In this document: positions 1-10,047 of the stretch, piece after piece | How the letters are laid out: each line of letters begins with the position of its first letter | Position numbering within the stretch: position 1 is the stretch's first letter | Source: Deltaproteobacteria bacterium | Lineage (GTDB): Bacteria; Desulfobacterota; Desulfobacteria; Desulfobacterales; QNYZ01 | Direction: 5' to 3' | DNA: 47,394 bases | Assembly (NCBI GenBank): GCA_003973265.1 | Contig: QNYZ01000106.1 | Span: forward strand, 1 to 47,394 | Translations under genes and position numbers: made by a program | The notes under the pieces: model-generated | What the model was told of the DNA's origin: nothing | What the model saw: only the letters and a program-made list of their open reading frames with translations | The model's database searches: none

Positions 1-643
1 CGCCCAGCACCTCTTTGGCAAACAGCAGCGCTGTATCCCCGCCGGTAAGGCCCGGCCCGCCCAGGGCGATCTCCAGCAAAACCAGGAAGACCACCACCGC
101 CACACCGTCATTAAACAGGGATTCTCCGGTAATAATGGTCTCCAGGCTTTTGGGCACGCCGGCATGTTTTAAAATACTTAAAACGGCAATGGGATCCGTG
201 GGGGAAATCAGTGCGCCGAATAATAAACAGTGGATCAGGGGCAACGGCAAACCGATCAGCCCCAGGACCACCCAGCTGATCGCGCCGATCATGAGTGTTG
301 AAGCCACCACCCCAACCGTCGCCAGAATCCCGATAATATATTTTCGTTTGGCCAGATCTTCCAGGTTAACATGGATTGCGCCGGCAAAGAGCAAAAAACT
401 CAGCATCCCGTGAAGCAGGGTTTCGTTAAAATCAATATGTTCCAGGATACCCGCCACGCTTTGCTCAAATCCCATCCCCAGGTTAGACAAAACGATAAGC
501 CCCAGCGACATCATCAGGGCGATCAGCATCAGCCCGATCGTTGTGGGAAGCTTTAAAAAGCGATAATTCACATAACTGAATATCGCCGATGTGGTGACCA
601 GGATCGACAGGATATCAAATAAGCGCATGGCCCTCTTATACAT
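1..643 (-). CDS. Na+/H+ antiporter, CPA1/NhaP type (5' part only)
   Basis: Membrane cation:proton antiporter. The gene runs off the left edge, so only about 214 N-terminal residues are visible. They are strongly hydrophobic, with several transmembrane segments, and carry two hallmark motifs of the CPA1 family: SPTDPIAV (about residue 150) and ESLFNDG (about residue 172), which contain the conserved acidic residues of the ion pathway. The ATG at 643 is used here. A second in-frame ATG at 628 (MRLFDILSIL) has a slightly better Shine-Dalgarno-like AAGAGG just upstream and may be the true start. A perfect TATAAT (675-680, minus) lies about 35 bases upstream, without a good -35. The gene is divergent from dnaK. 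Family assignment is secure; the ion specificity is not visible. Confidence 0.85.
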   Translation of the reverse strand, partial: MYKRAMRLFDILSILVTTSAIFSYVNYRFLKLPTTIGLMLIALMMSLGLIVLSNLGMGFEQSVAGILEHIDFNETLLHGMLSFLLFAGAIHVNLEDLAKRKYIIGILATVGVVASTLMIGAISWVVLGLIGLPLPLIHCLLFGALISPTDPIAVLSILKHAGVPKSLETIITGESLFNDGVAVVVFLVLLEIALGGPGLTGGDTALLFAKEVLG

Positions 644-777
644 GATTTCGCAAAAATGTTAAATCCAGCAAATTATTATAAAAAAAAAGACTTTTCCGCT
701 TGACTTAATCCTCCTGGTGATTATTACTTTATAGAAATAATCAAAAATAGTAATATACCTAATTATGGAGGATACCC

Positions 778-2700
778 ATGAGCAAAATAATCGGAATAGA
801 TTTAGGAACGACGAACTCCTGTGTAGCGGTAATGGAGGGTGATGAGGCCAAGGTGATTACCAACAGGGAAGGCAGCCGCACCACACCTTCTGTATTTGCC
901 GTGTCGGACGGCGGCGAGCGACTGGTCGGCCAGATTGCCCGACGGCAGGCCATCACCAACCCGGAAAACACGGTATTCGGTGTCAAACGGCTGATCGGCC
1001 GAAAATACGATTCACCGGAAGTTCAGGCAGATATTAAAGTGCTGCCCTACAAGGTAAAAAAAGCGGATAATGGGGATGTGTGCATCGAAATTCAGGGTCG
1101 GCGCTACAGCCCCGCCGAAATATCGTCCTATATTCTGGCGGCCATTAAAAAATCGGCCGAGGATTACCTGGGCGAAAAAGTGACCGAAGCCGTGATCACC
1201 GTACCGGCCTATTTTAACGACAGCCAGCGCCAGGCCACCAAGGACGCCGGTAAGATTGCCGGTTTGGATGTCAAACGGATCATCAACGAACCCACGGCCG
1301 CATCTCTGGCGTATGGGCTCGATAAGAAATCCGAGGAAAAGGTCGTTATTTTCGACCTTGGCGGCGGGACTTTTGACGTATCTATACTCGAGATCGGTGA
1401 CGGCGTCTTTGAGGTGAAGTCCACCAATGGGGACACCCACCTGGGCGGAGAGGATTTCGATCTTCATCTGATCGACTATCTGGCCGATGAATTTAAAAAG
1501 GACCAGGGGATCGACCTGCGCCAGGACAAGATGGCCCTGCAGCGGCTGAAAGAAGCGGCGGAAAAGGCCAAGGTGGAGCTGTCGTCTGCCAAAGAGACCG
1601 ATATCAACCTGCCTTTTATTACGGCGGATGCATCCGGCCCCAAACATTTGAATATCAAGCTGACCCAGTCCCGGCTGGAGGCGCTGGTGGGCGATCTGAT
1701 CGATCGGTTGGAAAAACCGTGCCGAACGGCACTCAAAGATGCCGGGCTCACCCGGGATGATATTGACGAAGTTATTCTGGTGGGTGGCATGACCCGGATG
1801 CCGGCAGTGCAGAAACGGGTCGAAAAGATCTTCGGAAAAACGCCGAGCAAGGGGGTCAACCCGGACGAAGTGGTCGCCATGGGCGCTGCCATCCAAGGTG
1901 CCGTGCTCAAAGGAGACGTACAGGACGTGCTGTTGCTCGATGTTACGCCCCTTTCTCTGGGGATTGAAACCATGGGCGGCGTAATGACCCGGTTAATCGA
2001 AAAAAACACGACCATCCCGGCTAAAAAAAGCGAGATGTTTACCACGGCCGAAGACAACCAGCCGGCGGTCACCGTTCATGTTCTCCAGGGCGAACGCGAC
2101 ATGGCGGCCGACAATAAAACCCTGGCGCGTTTCGAACTGACCGGCATCCCCCCGGCCCCCAGAGGCACGCCCCAGATCGAAGTGAGTTTTGATATCGATG
2201 CCGATGGTATCGTCAATGTGTCGGCCAAAGATCAGGCCACCGGCAAAGCCCAGTCCATCCAGATTACCGCCTCGTCGGGACTGTCCAAAGCGGAAATCGA
2301 CCAGTTAATCCGGGATGCCGAGCAAAATGCCGACGCGGACCGGGAAAAACGGAACCTGGTGGATGCCCGTAACGCCGCCGACGCCCTGGTCTATTCCACC
2401 GAAAAAACGATTAAGGAGTCCGGCCGGCAAATCGACCCGGCCTCGAGGTCAAAGGTGGAACAGGCGGTCAACACTCTGAAACAGGCCATGAGCGGCAGTG
2501 ATACGGCCGAAATCCGTCGATTGACCGACGAGCTGAGCCACATCGCCCAGGCGATGACCGCTTCCATGGCGGGTCAACAGGGAAATCCAGGTAACGCACG
2601 GCCAGATCCGGGTCAACCGAATACCGGCTCCCCGGGTTCATCTCCGGCCAGCGATGGCGACGACGATATCGTTGATGCCGAATTCCAGGAAGTTTCGTAG
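778..2700 (+). CDS. dnaK: Chaperone protein DnaK (Hsp70)
   Basis: ATP-dependent cytoplasmic Hsp70 chaperone, 640 residues, the usual length. The N-terminal ATPase domain (about 1-383) opens with [18 protein letters not shown] and has the phosphate-binding loop [12 protein letters not shown] (about 194) and [11 protein letters not shown]. The hydrophobic linker [15 protein letters not shown] precedes the substrate-binding domain, and the protein ends in the usual Gly/Pro-rich tail closing with [13 protein letters not shown]. The start is fixed by GGAGG at 767-771, six bases before the ATG. No grpE, dnaJ or hrcA is beside it, so this is a stand-alone dnaK, either the only copy dispersed from its partners or one of several. 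No CIRCE element or clear sigma-32 promoter is seen upstream. A TTGACT at 700-705 is a possible -35 but has no good partner. Confidence 0.98.
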   Translation: MSKIIGIDLGTTNSCVAVMEGDEAKVITNREGSRTTPSVFAVSDGGERLVGQIARRQAITNPENTVFGVKRLIGRKYDSPEVQADIKVLPYKVKKADNGDVCIEIQGRRYSPAEISSYILAAIKKSAEDYLGEKVTEAVITVPAYFNDSQRQATKDAGKIAGLDVKRIINEPTAASLAYGLDKKSEEKVVIFDLGGGTFDVSILEIGDGVFEVKSTNGDTHLGGEDFDLHLIDYLADEFKKDQGIDLRQDKMALQRLKEAAEKAKVELSSAKETDINLPFITADASGPKHLNIKLTQSRLEALVGDLIDRLEKPCRTALKDAGLTRDDIDEVILVGGMTRMPAVQKRVEKIFGKTPSKGVNPDEVVAMGAAIQGAVLKGDVQDVLLLDVTPLSLGIETMGGVMTRLIEKNTTIPAKKSEMFTTAEDNQPAVTVHVLQGERDMAADNKTLARFELTGIPPAPRGTPQIEVSFDIDADGIVNVSAKDQATGKAQSIQITASSGLSKAEIDQLIRDAEQNADADREKRNLVDARNAADALVYSTEKTIKESGRQIDPASRSKVEQAVNTLKQAMSGSDTAEIRRLTDELSHIAQAMTASMAGQQGNPGNARPDPGQPNTGSPGSSPASDGDDDIVDAEFQEVS

Positions 2701-2721
2701 TCGCGACTTTTCACCATCCTT

Positions 2722-2783
2722 TCGGGCCGGCACGGGATATGACGATCTGCATTGTCATATTCTGTGCCGGCCCGATCGTTTTT
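2722..2783 (+). terminator. Rho-independent terminator of dnaK
   Basis: The two arms 2722-2743 and 2754-2775 pair over 22 base pairs without a bulge. The outer 12 pairs are GC-rich (GGGCCGGCAC against GTGCCGGCCC), three pairs in the middle include two G-U, and the inner arm is ATATGAC against GTCATAT. The loop is 10 bases. A short U tract (2779-2783) follows. It lies 22 bases after the dnaK stop. Confidence 0.88.
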
Positions 2784-2958
2784 AACCCTTCGTAAAATAT
2801 TTCCCGCCGAACCAGCTTCTTGCAATTTCTTCATGAAACCCATATAGCTATTTTCGCTCGACCAGGAACTCTGATCACCGTCCGCCTCAATGGGATCCAC
2901 CATCTTGATCGCCGGACAACGCTGTCCTTGTCGGTATCACCGGATAAAATGCATCTAT

Positions 2959-2988
2959 TTGACAAAAAATCCGGCCGGCGGATATAAC
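2959..2988 (+). promoter_or_regulatory. Sigma-70 promoter for the phosphodiesterase-asnS pair
   Basis: A perfect -35 TTGACA (2959-2964) is followed after 18 bases by TATAAC (2983-2988). ATATAA one base earlier gives 17-base spacing. The start codon of the next gene is 36 bases downstream with GAGGAAA as ribosome binding site. The roughly 170 bases between the dnaK terminator and this promoter hold no gene that I can support. Confidence 0.7.
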
Positions 2989-3023
2989 CTTCGTCGACCG
3001 CAATCATTTCGAGGAAATCCGTT

Positions 3024-3797
3024 ATGCAAATACTTACTTTCGATCACCCCCTGGTCGTCGGCCATCGGGGGTTCAGGGCCCGGTATCCTGAAAATACGCG
3101 CGTTTCTTTCGAGGCGGCAACCAATGCCGGCGTTGAGATGGTCGAGCTCGACGTCCACCTGTCCAGAGATGACCAACTGGTGGTGATTCACGATGACCGG
3201 GTTGACCGGACGACCAGCGGCACCGGCGATGTGAGCGCCATGACGCTGGCCGAATTGAAAAAACTTGACGCGGGAAGCTGGTTTAACGAACGGTTCGCCG
3301 GCGAAAGGATTCCGACCTTAAAAGAAGTGTTCGATTGCGTCGGCGACCGGGTTAAGATCAATATCGAGATCAAATTTGCCGGAACAGATTACGTGCCCGG
3401 TCGAATCGAAACGGCGGTGCTTGATCTGATCCGGCGGGAAGACGCCGCCAGCCGCGTATTGATCTCGAGTTTCGACCCCCGTGTTGTTCAGTATATACGC
3501 CGGGCCGATCCGTCCCTGGCCGCGGCTTTTATCTCCCGGTCCGCCGACGGCATGAAAACCGTCGATTTCTGTCGTCAGCTCGGCGTCTATTCTTTCCATC
3601 CGAATTTTCGCTGTCTCAATACTGAACTGATCACCGGGCTGCATGATGCCGGCATCCATGTCTTTCCTTATACGGTCAATACCGAACCGGACTTTCAAAA
3701 GATGATGCAGCTTGGCGTCGACGGGGTGATCACCGATGATCCGGTCGTTTTTAAAAAATGGTACGCAAACAATCCAGCCCAGCCTGCCGGTAATTAA
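3024..3797 (+). CDS. Glycerophosphodiester phosphodiesterase
   Basis: Hydrolyses glycerophosphodiesters from deacylated phospholipids to glycerol 3-phosphate and an alcohol. It is 257 residues, typical of the short cytoplasmic UgpQ-type enzymes, and has no signal peptide. The GDPD signature is complete: [12 protein letters not shown] (about residue 14, catalytic His and ENT), [21 protein letters not shown] (metal-binding Glu-Asp and the second catalytic His) and [13 protein letters not shown] VDRTTSGTG. Later KINIEIK and the C-terminal [23 protein letters not shown] complete the TIM barrel. The gene ends 13 bases before asnS and shares its promoter, an unusual partner for a tRNA synthetase, so the pairing is probably transcriptional only. 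Confidence 0.93.
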   Translation: MQILTFDHPLVVGHRGFRARYPENTRVSFEAATNAGVEMVELDVHLSRDDQLVVIHDDRVDRTTSGTGDVSAMTLAELKKLDAGSWFNERFAGERIPTLKEVFDCVGDRVKINIEIKFAGTDYVPGRIETAVLDLIRREDAASRVLISSFDPRVVQYIRRADPSLAAAFISRSADGMKTVDFCRQLGVYSFHPNFRCLNTELITGLHDAGIHVFPYTVNTEPDFQKMMQLGVDGVITDDPVVFKKWYANNPAQPAGN

Positions 3798-3810
3798 GGA
3801 GATTTATCAT

Positions 3811-5184
3811 ATGAAACGCACACGAGTCGTTCACGCCCTGCACGCCGAATCCCCCCTGGATCATATCCTCATCAAGGGGTGGGTTCGAACCCGGCGGGAT
3901 GCCAAGGGGTTTTCGTTTATTGAAGTCAATGACGGCTCCTGTCTGAAAAATATCCAGGTTATCGTAGACGAATCCGTTCCGGCGTTCTCATCCCTGGCCG
4001 ATGTGAATACCGGAGCGGCCGTGGCCGTAGACGGGGCCCTGGTCGCCTCACCGGGAAAAGGCCAGAAATGGGAAGTTCATGCAACGGAACTGACCCTGTT
4101 GGGGACGGCCGATGCGAATACCTACCCGCTCCAGAAAAAACGCCACTCCGACGAATTTTTACGAACCATTGCCCACCTGCGCCCCCGCACCAATAAATAC
4201 GGCGCCCTCTACCGTATCCGTTCGGAAAGCGCCTTTGCCGTGCATCGATTCTTTCGGGATCGCGGATTCCATTACGTGCATACCCCCATCATCACCGGCT
4301 CTGATTGCGAAGGCGCCGGGGAGCTGTTTCGGGTGACCACCCTTCCCACCGATACTTCCGGCAGCGCCGTACCGGAAACGGATTTTTTTGGAAAAGCCGC
4401 GGGATTAACCGTATCCGGCCAGTTAGAGGCCGAACTGGCCGCCTGCGCCCTGGGAGACGTCTATACCTTCGGACCGACGTTTCGGGCCGAAAATTCCAAT
4501 ACCCCCCGGCACGCCGCCGAGTTCTGGATGATTGAGCCGGAAATGGCTTTCGCCGACCTCGAAGACGACATGGACCTGGCCGAAGCACTGGTTAAAAATG
4601 TCACCGCCGACGTCATGGCAACCTGCCACGAAGACATCGATCTGTTTGCCCGGTTTGTCGATAAAGCCCTGATGAAAACCCTTGATGCCATTGTCAACCA
4701 ACCGTATGCAAGAGTGCCGTATACCGAGGCGATCGACATCCTTACCCGTTCAGGAAAAAATTTCGAGTTCCCGGTCAAATACGGCATGGATCTTCAAACC
4801 GAACACGAACGCTACCTGTGCGAAAAAAAGCTCAAAAAACCGGTCATCGTTTTCGACTACCCCAAAGAAATCAAGCCGTTCTATATGCGCGTAAACGACG
4901 ATGACCGCACGGTGGCGGCCATGGATCTGCTCGTCCCCCGCATCGGCGAACTAATCGGCGGCAGTCAACGCGAAGAGCGTTATGGGGTACTGAAAAGCCG
5001 AATGCTCGACAGCGATATGAATACCGATGACTACTGGTGGTACATGGATATCCGGCGGTTTGGAACCGTTCCCCATGCCGGCTTTGGATTGGGGTTTGAG
5101 CGGTTTCTGATGATGATCACCGGCATTACCAATATCCGCGACGTGATCCCTTTTCCAAGGACGCCCAAACATTTGGAATTTTAA
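3811..5184 (+). CDS. asnS: Asparaginyl-tRNA synthetase
   Basis: Class IIb synthetase that charges tRNA-Asn. 457 residues, close to the usual length. The ATG at 3811 is chosen because AAGGAG lies 10 bases upstream and [10 protein letters not shown] is a natural N-terminus; an upstream in-frame ATG at 3736 would lie inside the preceding gene. The N-terminal OB-fold anticodon-binding domain (about 1-120) is followed by the class II core: [20 protein letters not shown] is motif 2, typical of AsnRS, and [16 protein letters not shown] is motif 3, ending in [10 protein letters not shown]. Its presence suggests that at least part of the Asn-tRNA is made directly and not by transamidation. AspRS was considered and rejected on the C-terminal motif. 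Confidence 0.96.
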   Translation: MKRTRVVHALHAESPLDHILIKGWVRTRRDAKGFSFIEVNDGSCLKNIQVIVDESVPAFSSLADVNTGAAVAVDGALVASPGKGQKWEVHATELTLLGTADANTYPLQKKRHSDEFLRTIAHLRPRTNKYGALYRIRSESAFAVHRFFRDRGFHYVHTPIITGSDCEGAGELFRVTTLPTDTSGSAVPETDFFGKAAGLTVSGQLEAELAACALGDVYTFGPTFRAENSNTPRHAAEFWMIEPEMAFADLEDDMDLAEALVKNVTADVMATCHEDIDLFARFVDKALMKTLDAIVNQPYARVPYTEAIDILTRSGKNFEFPVKYGMDLQTEHERYLCEKKLKKPVIVFDYPKEIKPFYMRVNDDDRTVAAMDLLVPRIGELIGGSQREERYGVLKSRMLDSDMNTDDYWWYMDIRRFGTVPHAGFGLGFERFLMMITGITNIRDVIPFPRTPKHLEF

Positions 5185-5372
5185 ACCGAATCGGTTTCCC
5201 TGATAGGTTCAACCCAGCGATTATAAACACGGTGGCCATCCGCCTTTAACCGCATCGGTCCCATGTGCGCGACACCATCGAAAAAACCTGTTTCCCCGCT
5301 TCAACACCATTTTACCAGGCCGCCTTACGGGAATCAGACCTTTGGGCAGAGAGCGTCCCCATAGAGATTACC

Positions 5373-7646
5373 TCACCTGTCCAGATTTTCTTTGTATCCA
5401 CACTCCCGGTTCAAACAGATTTTCTGGAGGCCGAATTTTTTGGTGCTTTTTTCGGCAAGTATGGGGGCCTTGCATCGGGGGCAGGACTCGGCAAGCGGTC
5501 TGTCCCAGATAGCATATTTGCAGTCCGGGTATTTACTGCAGCCATAGAAGGTCTTTCCCCGCCGGGAAGTCCGCTCCATCAATTGGCCGTCACACTTCTT
5601 TTCAGGACACTTCACCCCGGTATCTTTACCGCTGCCATTGGCCGACTCGGTATATTTGCAGTCCGGATACCCGGAGCAGGCGAGAAAGCGCCCATAGCGC
5701 CCCTGCTTGGCGACCATCGGCAATCCGCATTTAGGGCATGTTTTGTCTGTTTTTTCATCCTCTATTTTTTCAATTGCCCGGATAGCTCCCTTTTCGTCCC
5801 GTTCGTAATTACGGGTATATTTACACTCGGGATAGGCATCGCAGGCCAGAAAATGGCCGTTTCTTCCCATCTTGATATGCAGCCGGCCGGTTTTGCATTC
5901 CGGGCAGGTAAGCCCGGTAGGAAAGCCCACGGCTTTCATGCTGCGCATCCCTTCGGTGGCTGCATCCAGTCGTTTTTTGAATGCTTCATAAAAACGGGAT
6001 AGCACCTGCTCGCTGTCAATTTCGACCGCTTCGATTCGGTCGAGGTCTTCTTCCATCCTGGCAGTAAAATTGACATCAAAAATATCCGGAAAAGACTCCA
6101 CGATGAGATCATTGACGATGAACCCGAGCTCATTGGGCCGGAAATATCCTTTTACAAGGTCCACATACCCCTTGTTTCGAATAGTGGACAGGATGGTGGC
6201 GTAGGTACTGGGACGGCCGATCCCGTTTTCTTCCAGCTCCTTGACCAGCGAGGCCTCGGAAAAGCGCGGCGGCGGTTTGGTGAAGTGTTGTTTGGGGATT
6301 ATCTTTTCCAGTTTCAGGGTCTGGCCCTTTTCCAGCCTGGGCAGCCTGCTGGATTCTTTTTCCTGCTTGATGGCTTCGTCCACCGATTGGTACAGGGCCA
6401 GAAACCCGGGAAACCGGACCCGTGAGCCGGTGGCCGTAAATCGATAGTCGCCAGAACAGATGGAAACCGTATTTTTGTCAATCAGGGCCTGCTTCATTTG
6501 GGAGGCAACAAATCGCTTCCAGATCAGGCTGTACAGGGCCATCTGGTCTTTGGTCAGATAGCGGGCCACCTTTTCCAGGGTGTAGGCGGCCGAAGTCGGT
6601 CGAATGGCTTCATGGGCATCCTGGACCTTTTTGCGATTTTTAAACATCCTCGGCTTGTCCATGGCGTATTCGGGGCCCAGTTGTGCCTTGATGACCTCGA
6701 TGGCCTGCTCCGCCGCCTCACTGGCAATTCGGGTGGAATCGGTACGCATGTAGGTAATCAGGCCCACGGGCTCCCCGTCACCCAGCTCAATCCCTTCGTA
6801 AAGCTGCTGGGCCACCACCATTGTTTTTTTTGCAGAAAAGCGCAATTTCCGGATCGCTTCCTGCTGCAGTTTACTGGTGGTAAAAGGCGGCAGGGGGTTT
6901 CGGCGTGTCGTTTTATTTAATATCTTGTCGACAATAAACGGATGTTTCTTCAATTCATCGACAATGGCCGTCGCCGATTTTTCGTTAGCAATCTTTATTT
7001 TGGCGGTTTTGTGGCGAACCAGCCGCGCCGTAAACGGTGGCGGCGAATCGCCTGCCAGATCCGCACTGATCGACCAGTACTCTTCCGACTCAAAGGCCTG
7101 AATTTCCCGTTCCCGGTTAATAATGATCCGCACCGCCACCGACTGAACCCGCCCGGCACTCAACCCGCCCTTGACCTTGCGCCACAACAGCGGTGATATC
7201 TGATACCCCACCAGCCGATCGAGAATCCGGCGCGTCTGCTGGGCTTCGTACTTGGCTCGATTAAGCGTTTCAGGATGTTCCATGGCCCTGGCAATCCCAT
7301 CCCTGGTGAGCTCATGATACAAAATCCGGTGAAAGCGGCGATCCTTTTTTTTCAATATCTCCGAGGTATGCCAGGCAATCGCCTCGCCCTCCCGGTCCGG
7401 GTCCGGGGCCAGAAAGATATCCGTGGCATCGCCGGCAGCCTTGCGAAGCGCAGCGACGACTTTTTGCTTTCCGGGAATCGTCCGATATTTAGGCCTGAAC
7501 CCATGCTCGATATCGATACCCATCTCCCTGGAAGGCAGATCCTTGATATGGCCCACGGTGGCCGCCACGTTATATTGTTTACCCAGGTATTTTTTAATGG
7601 TCCGAATTTTTGTCGGTGATTCGACCACTACTAATGGTTTAGCCAA
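5373..7646 (-). CDS. topA: DNA topoisomerase I
   Basis: Type IA topoisomerase that relaxes negative supercoils. 757 residues. The TOPRIM domain has VVVESPTKI at the start and APDPDREGEAIAWH (about 80-93) with the acidic metal triad. The active-site tyrosine is Tyr299 in GLITYMRTDSTR. The C-terminus carries four Cys4 zinc ribbons in a row (CPECKTG..., CPKCGLP..., CPEKKCDG..., CPRCKAP...), each about 40-45 residues. The last keeps only a short spacing and is the least canonical. The gene follows dprA by about 58 bases, a common smf-topA arrangement, and is the last of the minus-strand block. No convincing terminator lies between its stop and the convergent asnS; only a weak AAACCG-AAT-CGGTTT hairpin (about 5184) overlaps the asnS stop. 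Confidence 0.97.
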   Translation of the reverse strand: MAKPLVVVESPTKIRTIKKYLGKQYNVAATVGHIKDLPSREMGIDIEHGFRPKYRTIPGKQKVVAALRKAAGDATDIFLAPDPDREGEAIAWHTSEILKKKDRRFHRILYHELTRDGIARAMEHPETLNRAKYEAQQTRRILDRLVGYQISPLLWRKVKGGLSAGRVQSVAVRIIINREREIQAFESEEYWSISADLAGDSPPPFTARLVRHKTAKIKIANEKSATAIVDELKKHPFIVDKILNKTTRRNPLPPFTTSKLQQEAIRKLRFSAKKTMVVAQQLYEGIELGDGEPVGLITYMRTDSTRIASEAAEQAIEVIKAQLGPEYAMDKPRMFKNRKKVQDAHEAIRPTSAAYTLEKVARYLTKDQMALYSLIWKRFVASQMKQALIDKNTVSICSGDYRFTATGSRVRFPGFLALYQSVDEAIKQEKESSRLPRLEKGQTLKLEKIIPKQHFTKPPPRFSEASLVKELEENGIGRPSTYATILSTIRNKGYVDLVKGYFRPNELGFIVNDLIVESFPDIFDVNFTARMEEDLDRIEAVEIDSEQVLSRFYEAFKKRLDAATEGMRSMKAVGFPTGLTCPECKTGRLHIKMGRNGHFLACDAYPECKYTRNYERDEKGAIRAIEKIEDEKTDKTCPKCGLPMVAKQGRYGRFLACSGYPDCKYTESANGSGKDTGVKCPEKKCDGQLMERTSRRGKTFYGCSKYPDCKYAIWDRPLAESCPRCKAPILAEKSTKKFGLQKICLNRECGYKENLDR

Positions 7647-7704
7647 TGATTCTCCTCAATATTCCAATTAACAATCTATTTCAGGATTAAATACCGATCT
7701 GTTT

Positions 7705-8838
7705 TCAACAATAATTCATGTGTCGTGTAAACATCTTTCCAGGCGCCTGGGAAACAAGACCGGCCAGTTCCATCTGCATCAGCAGGCTGGAAAGCCGTCC
7801 AATATCCAGCTGCGTCTGACGAACAAGCGCATCGATATGCAGCGGATACGCCCCCAGCGCATCGAATATTATTTTTTCATCCCCCGCCAAAGGCGGTTGG
7901 TGCGTTACCTGTTGACTTTTGTCACCCGGGCGGCCAAAAAACCGGGGAAACTCTTCAAGCACGTCCTGGGCGTTTTCCACCAGCTTGGCCCCCTGCTTGA
8001 TCAGCGTATGCGTCCCCGTACTTTTAAACGACTGAATGCTTCCCGGAACGGCAAACACATCCCGGTTCTGTTCCACCGCCAGCCGGGCCGTAATCAGGGA
8101 GCCGCTTCGGCGCGTGGCTTCCACTACCACGGTTCCCAGCGACATGCCACTGATAATCCGGTTCCTTCGGGGAAAATGGTGTGCCTCGGGCCCGGCCGTC
8201 AGGGAAAACTCAGAAATCACCGCCCCGGTTTCCACGATCCGCTCAAACAGCTGACGATTTCGGGCCGGGTATATTCTCGAAAGCCCACTCCCCAGTACGG
8301 CAACCGTTTTCCCCCGGGCCGACAACGCCCCCGTATGTGCCGCCGTATCAATACCCAGGGCCATCCCGCTGACAATGACGCTTCCCCGGCTTGCCAGGTC
8401 GTGGCTTAATTTCCGGGTGGTCTCAATGCCATAGGCCGTGGCGTTGCGCGAGCCGACCATGGCTATGTTTTTTTCAGTCTCGGGAAGGCGCCCTGCCAGA
8501 TAAAGATAAGGGGGGGGATCCGGTATTTCAAGCAGCAGCGGCGGATACGCGTGATCGGCCATGGTGACCAGTGAAAACCCGGCCTTGAGAACATGGTCGA
8601 TCTCCCGTTTGATTCCGTCCGTCGGCCGAAACCGGGCAATTGAATCAACCAGGCGCGTCGATACGCCGGTTACCGGTTGAAAAAGTTCAGGTTTTTTACG
8701 GGCGGCGGAAAAAACAGCACCCGGCGTCTGAAAACAATCAATAAGCCGCTTGAATATCAGGTTCCCCACCCCCGGAACCTGTTTCAGACAAAGCCAATCC
8801 GACCATGTGTTGATTGATTTTTTAGATGCCGATACCAT
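7705..8838 (-). CDS. dprA: DNA-processing protein DprA (Smf)
   Basis: Single-stranded DNA-binding RecA loader used in natural transformation and probably other recombination. 377 residues from the ATG at 8838. An alternative in-frame TTG at 8931 adds 31 residues, but they do not look like family sequence; neither start has a clear ribosome binding site. An N-terminal helix-hairpin-helix region (LKQVPGVGNLIFKRL) is followed by the Rossmann-like core with MVGSRNATAYG, VSGMALGIDTAAH, AVLGSGLSRIYPARNR and the FPRRNRIISGMS loop. A winged-helix C-terminal domain (about 310-377) ends the protein. It sits between secF and topA in a minus-strand gene run. Presence of dprA does not by itself show competence. 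Confidence 0.95.
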   Translation of the reverse strand: MVSASKKSINTWSDWLCLKQVPGVGNLIFKRLIDCFQTPGAVFSAARKKPELFQPVTGVSTRLVDSIARFRPTDGIKREIDHVLKAGFSLVTMADHAYPPLLLEIPDPPPYLYLAGRLPETEKNIAMVGSRNATAYGIETTRKLSHDLASRGSVIVSGMALGIDTAAHTGALSARGKTVAVLGSGLSRIYPARNRQLFERIVETGAVISEFSLTAGPEAHHFPRRNRIISGMSLGTVVVEATRRSGSLITARLAVEQNRDVFAVPGSIQSFKSTGTHTLIKQGAKLVENAQDVLEEFPRFFGRPGDKSQQVTHQPPLAGDEKIIFDALGAYPLHIDALVRQTQLDIGRLSSLLMQMELAGLVSQAPGKMFTRHMNYC

Positions 8839-8981
8839 GGGACGTATTTTTATGGGATGGGAAATGTCGGCGACACGCGGGCAATAAGATAGAATACCTG
8901 CCACCACCTGACAAGACCGGGGTGGCGGCAATTTGATTCACACCCCTTTTTCTATTTCCCCTGTCATGACTGTCCACAATA

Positions 8982-10031
8982 TCAGGCATTTAATTTCTTT
9001 TTGGTTCGGCCCTGCCAGGCCAGTAGAATCGGGCTGGCAACAAAAATGGACGAATAGGTCCCCACCCCGACACCGACGATCAAGGCAAACGCAAAATCGT
9101 GGATAATCCCTCCCCCGAAGAAAAACAACGTCACCACAACAAATAACGTCGTTGTAGACGTCAGAATCGTCCGCGAAAGCGTCTGGTTAATACTGTTATT
9201 AATGATATCGGGCAGCCCGGCTTTCCGCTGTTTGCTGATATTTTCGCGTATCCGGTCGAACACGATAATGGTATCGTTGAGCGAATACCCGATGATGGTC
9301 AAAAGAGCCGCAATAATCGGCAGGGTAAATTCTTTATTAAATATTGAAAAAAAACCGATGACAATGGTGACATCGTGAATCAGCGCGAGGATAGCGCCCA
9401 TGGCATATTTCAGTTCGAGAAACCAGAATATGATGAGGCTGGCAATGACGGCGCATAAAATCAGAATGGCCGTCCCGACATTAAACAGCGACAGAAAATA
9501 AACAACCCCCATCAGGGCGCCCGCCACCACACCACTCAACAACCATTTGAATTCAAACCGGCCGGATATATAAATGGTAATAAAGAGCAGGGAGAAAAAC
9601 AGGGCCATCAGGGCTTTTTGCTGCAGGTCTTTACCGACCTGGGGGCCCACCATTTCTACCCGCTCGATCTGGACATCACTGCCCGTCGATGCTTTCAGTG
9701 CCTTGATGATCTTTTGGGTAAATTCTTTATCCGTGGTCTCTGATTTGTCGGTGCGGACAAGGAACTCATTGTCGGTTTTCGAACCAAAGGACTGCACAGA
9801 GGCTTTTCCCATATCAATGGAGGCCAACCCCGTTTTAATTGCATTTAACGCTGTTGGCCGGGACATCTTTATCTGGACCAGTGTGCCCCCGGCAAAATCA
9901 ATCCCATACCGGGGCCCGCCATGAAGAATTAACGAGCCGATACTGACAAGGATCATCGTCAAGGACAGGGCAAACGCGATCCTTCTTTTTCCGATGAAAT
10001 CGAAATGTGTGTCGGATTTAATAAATTGCAT
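8982..10031 (-). CDS. secF: Protein translocase subunit SecF
   Basis: Inner-membrane partner of SecD that uses the proton gradient to help pull exported proteins out of SecYEG. 349 residues. It has the SecF signature near the N-terminus (RIAFALSLTMILVSIGSLILHGGPRYGIDFAGGTL), a periplasmic P1 domain of about 100 residues, then five closely packed transmembrane segments with LIHDVTIVIGFFSIF and GYSLNDTIIVFDRIREN. TAGGAA lies upstream of the ATG. The gap to secD is 16 bases, so yajC, secD and secF are one transcription unit, and dprA may be transcribed with them. Confidence 0.97.
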   Translation of the reverse strand: MQFIKSDTHFDFIGKRRIAFALSLTMILVSIGSLILHGGPRYGIDFAGGTLVQIKMSRPTALNAIKTGLASIDMGKASVQSFGSKTDNEFLVRTDKSETTDKEFTQKIIKALKASTGSDVQIERVEMVGPQVGKDLQQKALMALFFSLLFITIYISGRFEFKWLLSGVVAGALMGVVYFLSLFNVGTAILILCAVIASLIIFWFLELKYAMGAILALIHDVTIVIGFFSIFNKEFTLPIIAALLTIIGYSLNDTIIVFDRIRENISKQRKAGLPDIINNSINQTLSRTILTSTTTLFVVVTLFFFGGGIIHDFAFALIVGVGVGTYSSIFVASPILLAWQGRTKKKLNA

Positions 10032-10047
10032 AAATACAGATTCCTAA

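Noticed and set aside
3881..3896. GGGTTCGAACCC, which looks like a tRNA T-arm.
   Set aside because: It lies inside asnS, in frame, coding for a conserved stretch, and no acceptor or anticodon stem can be formed around it.
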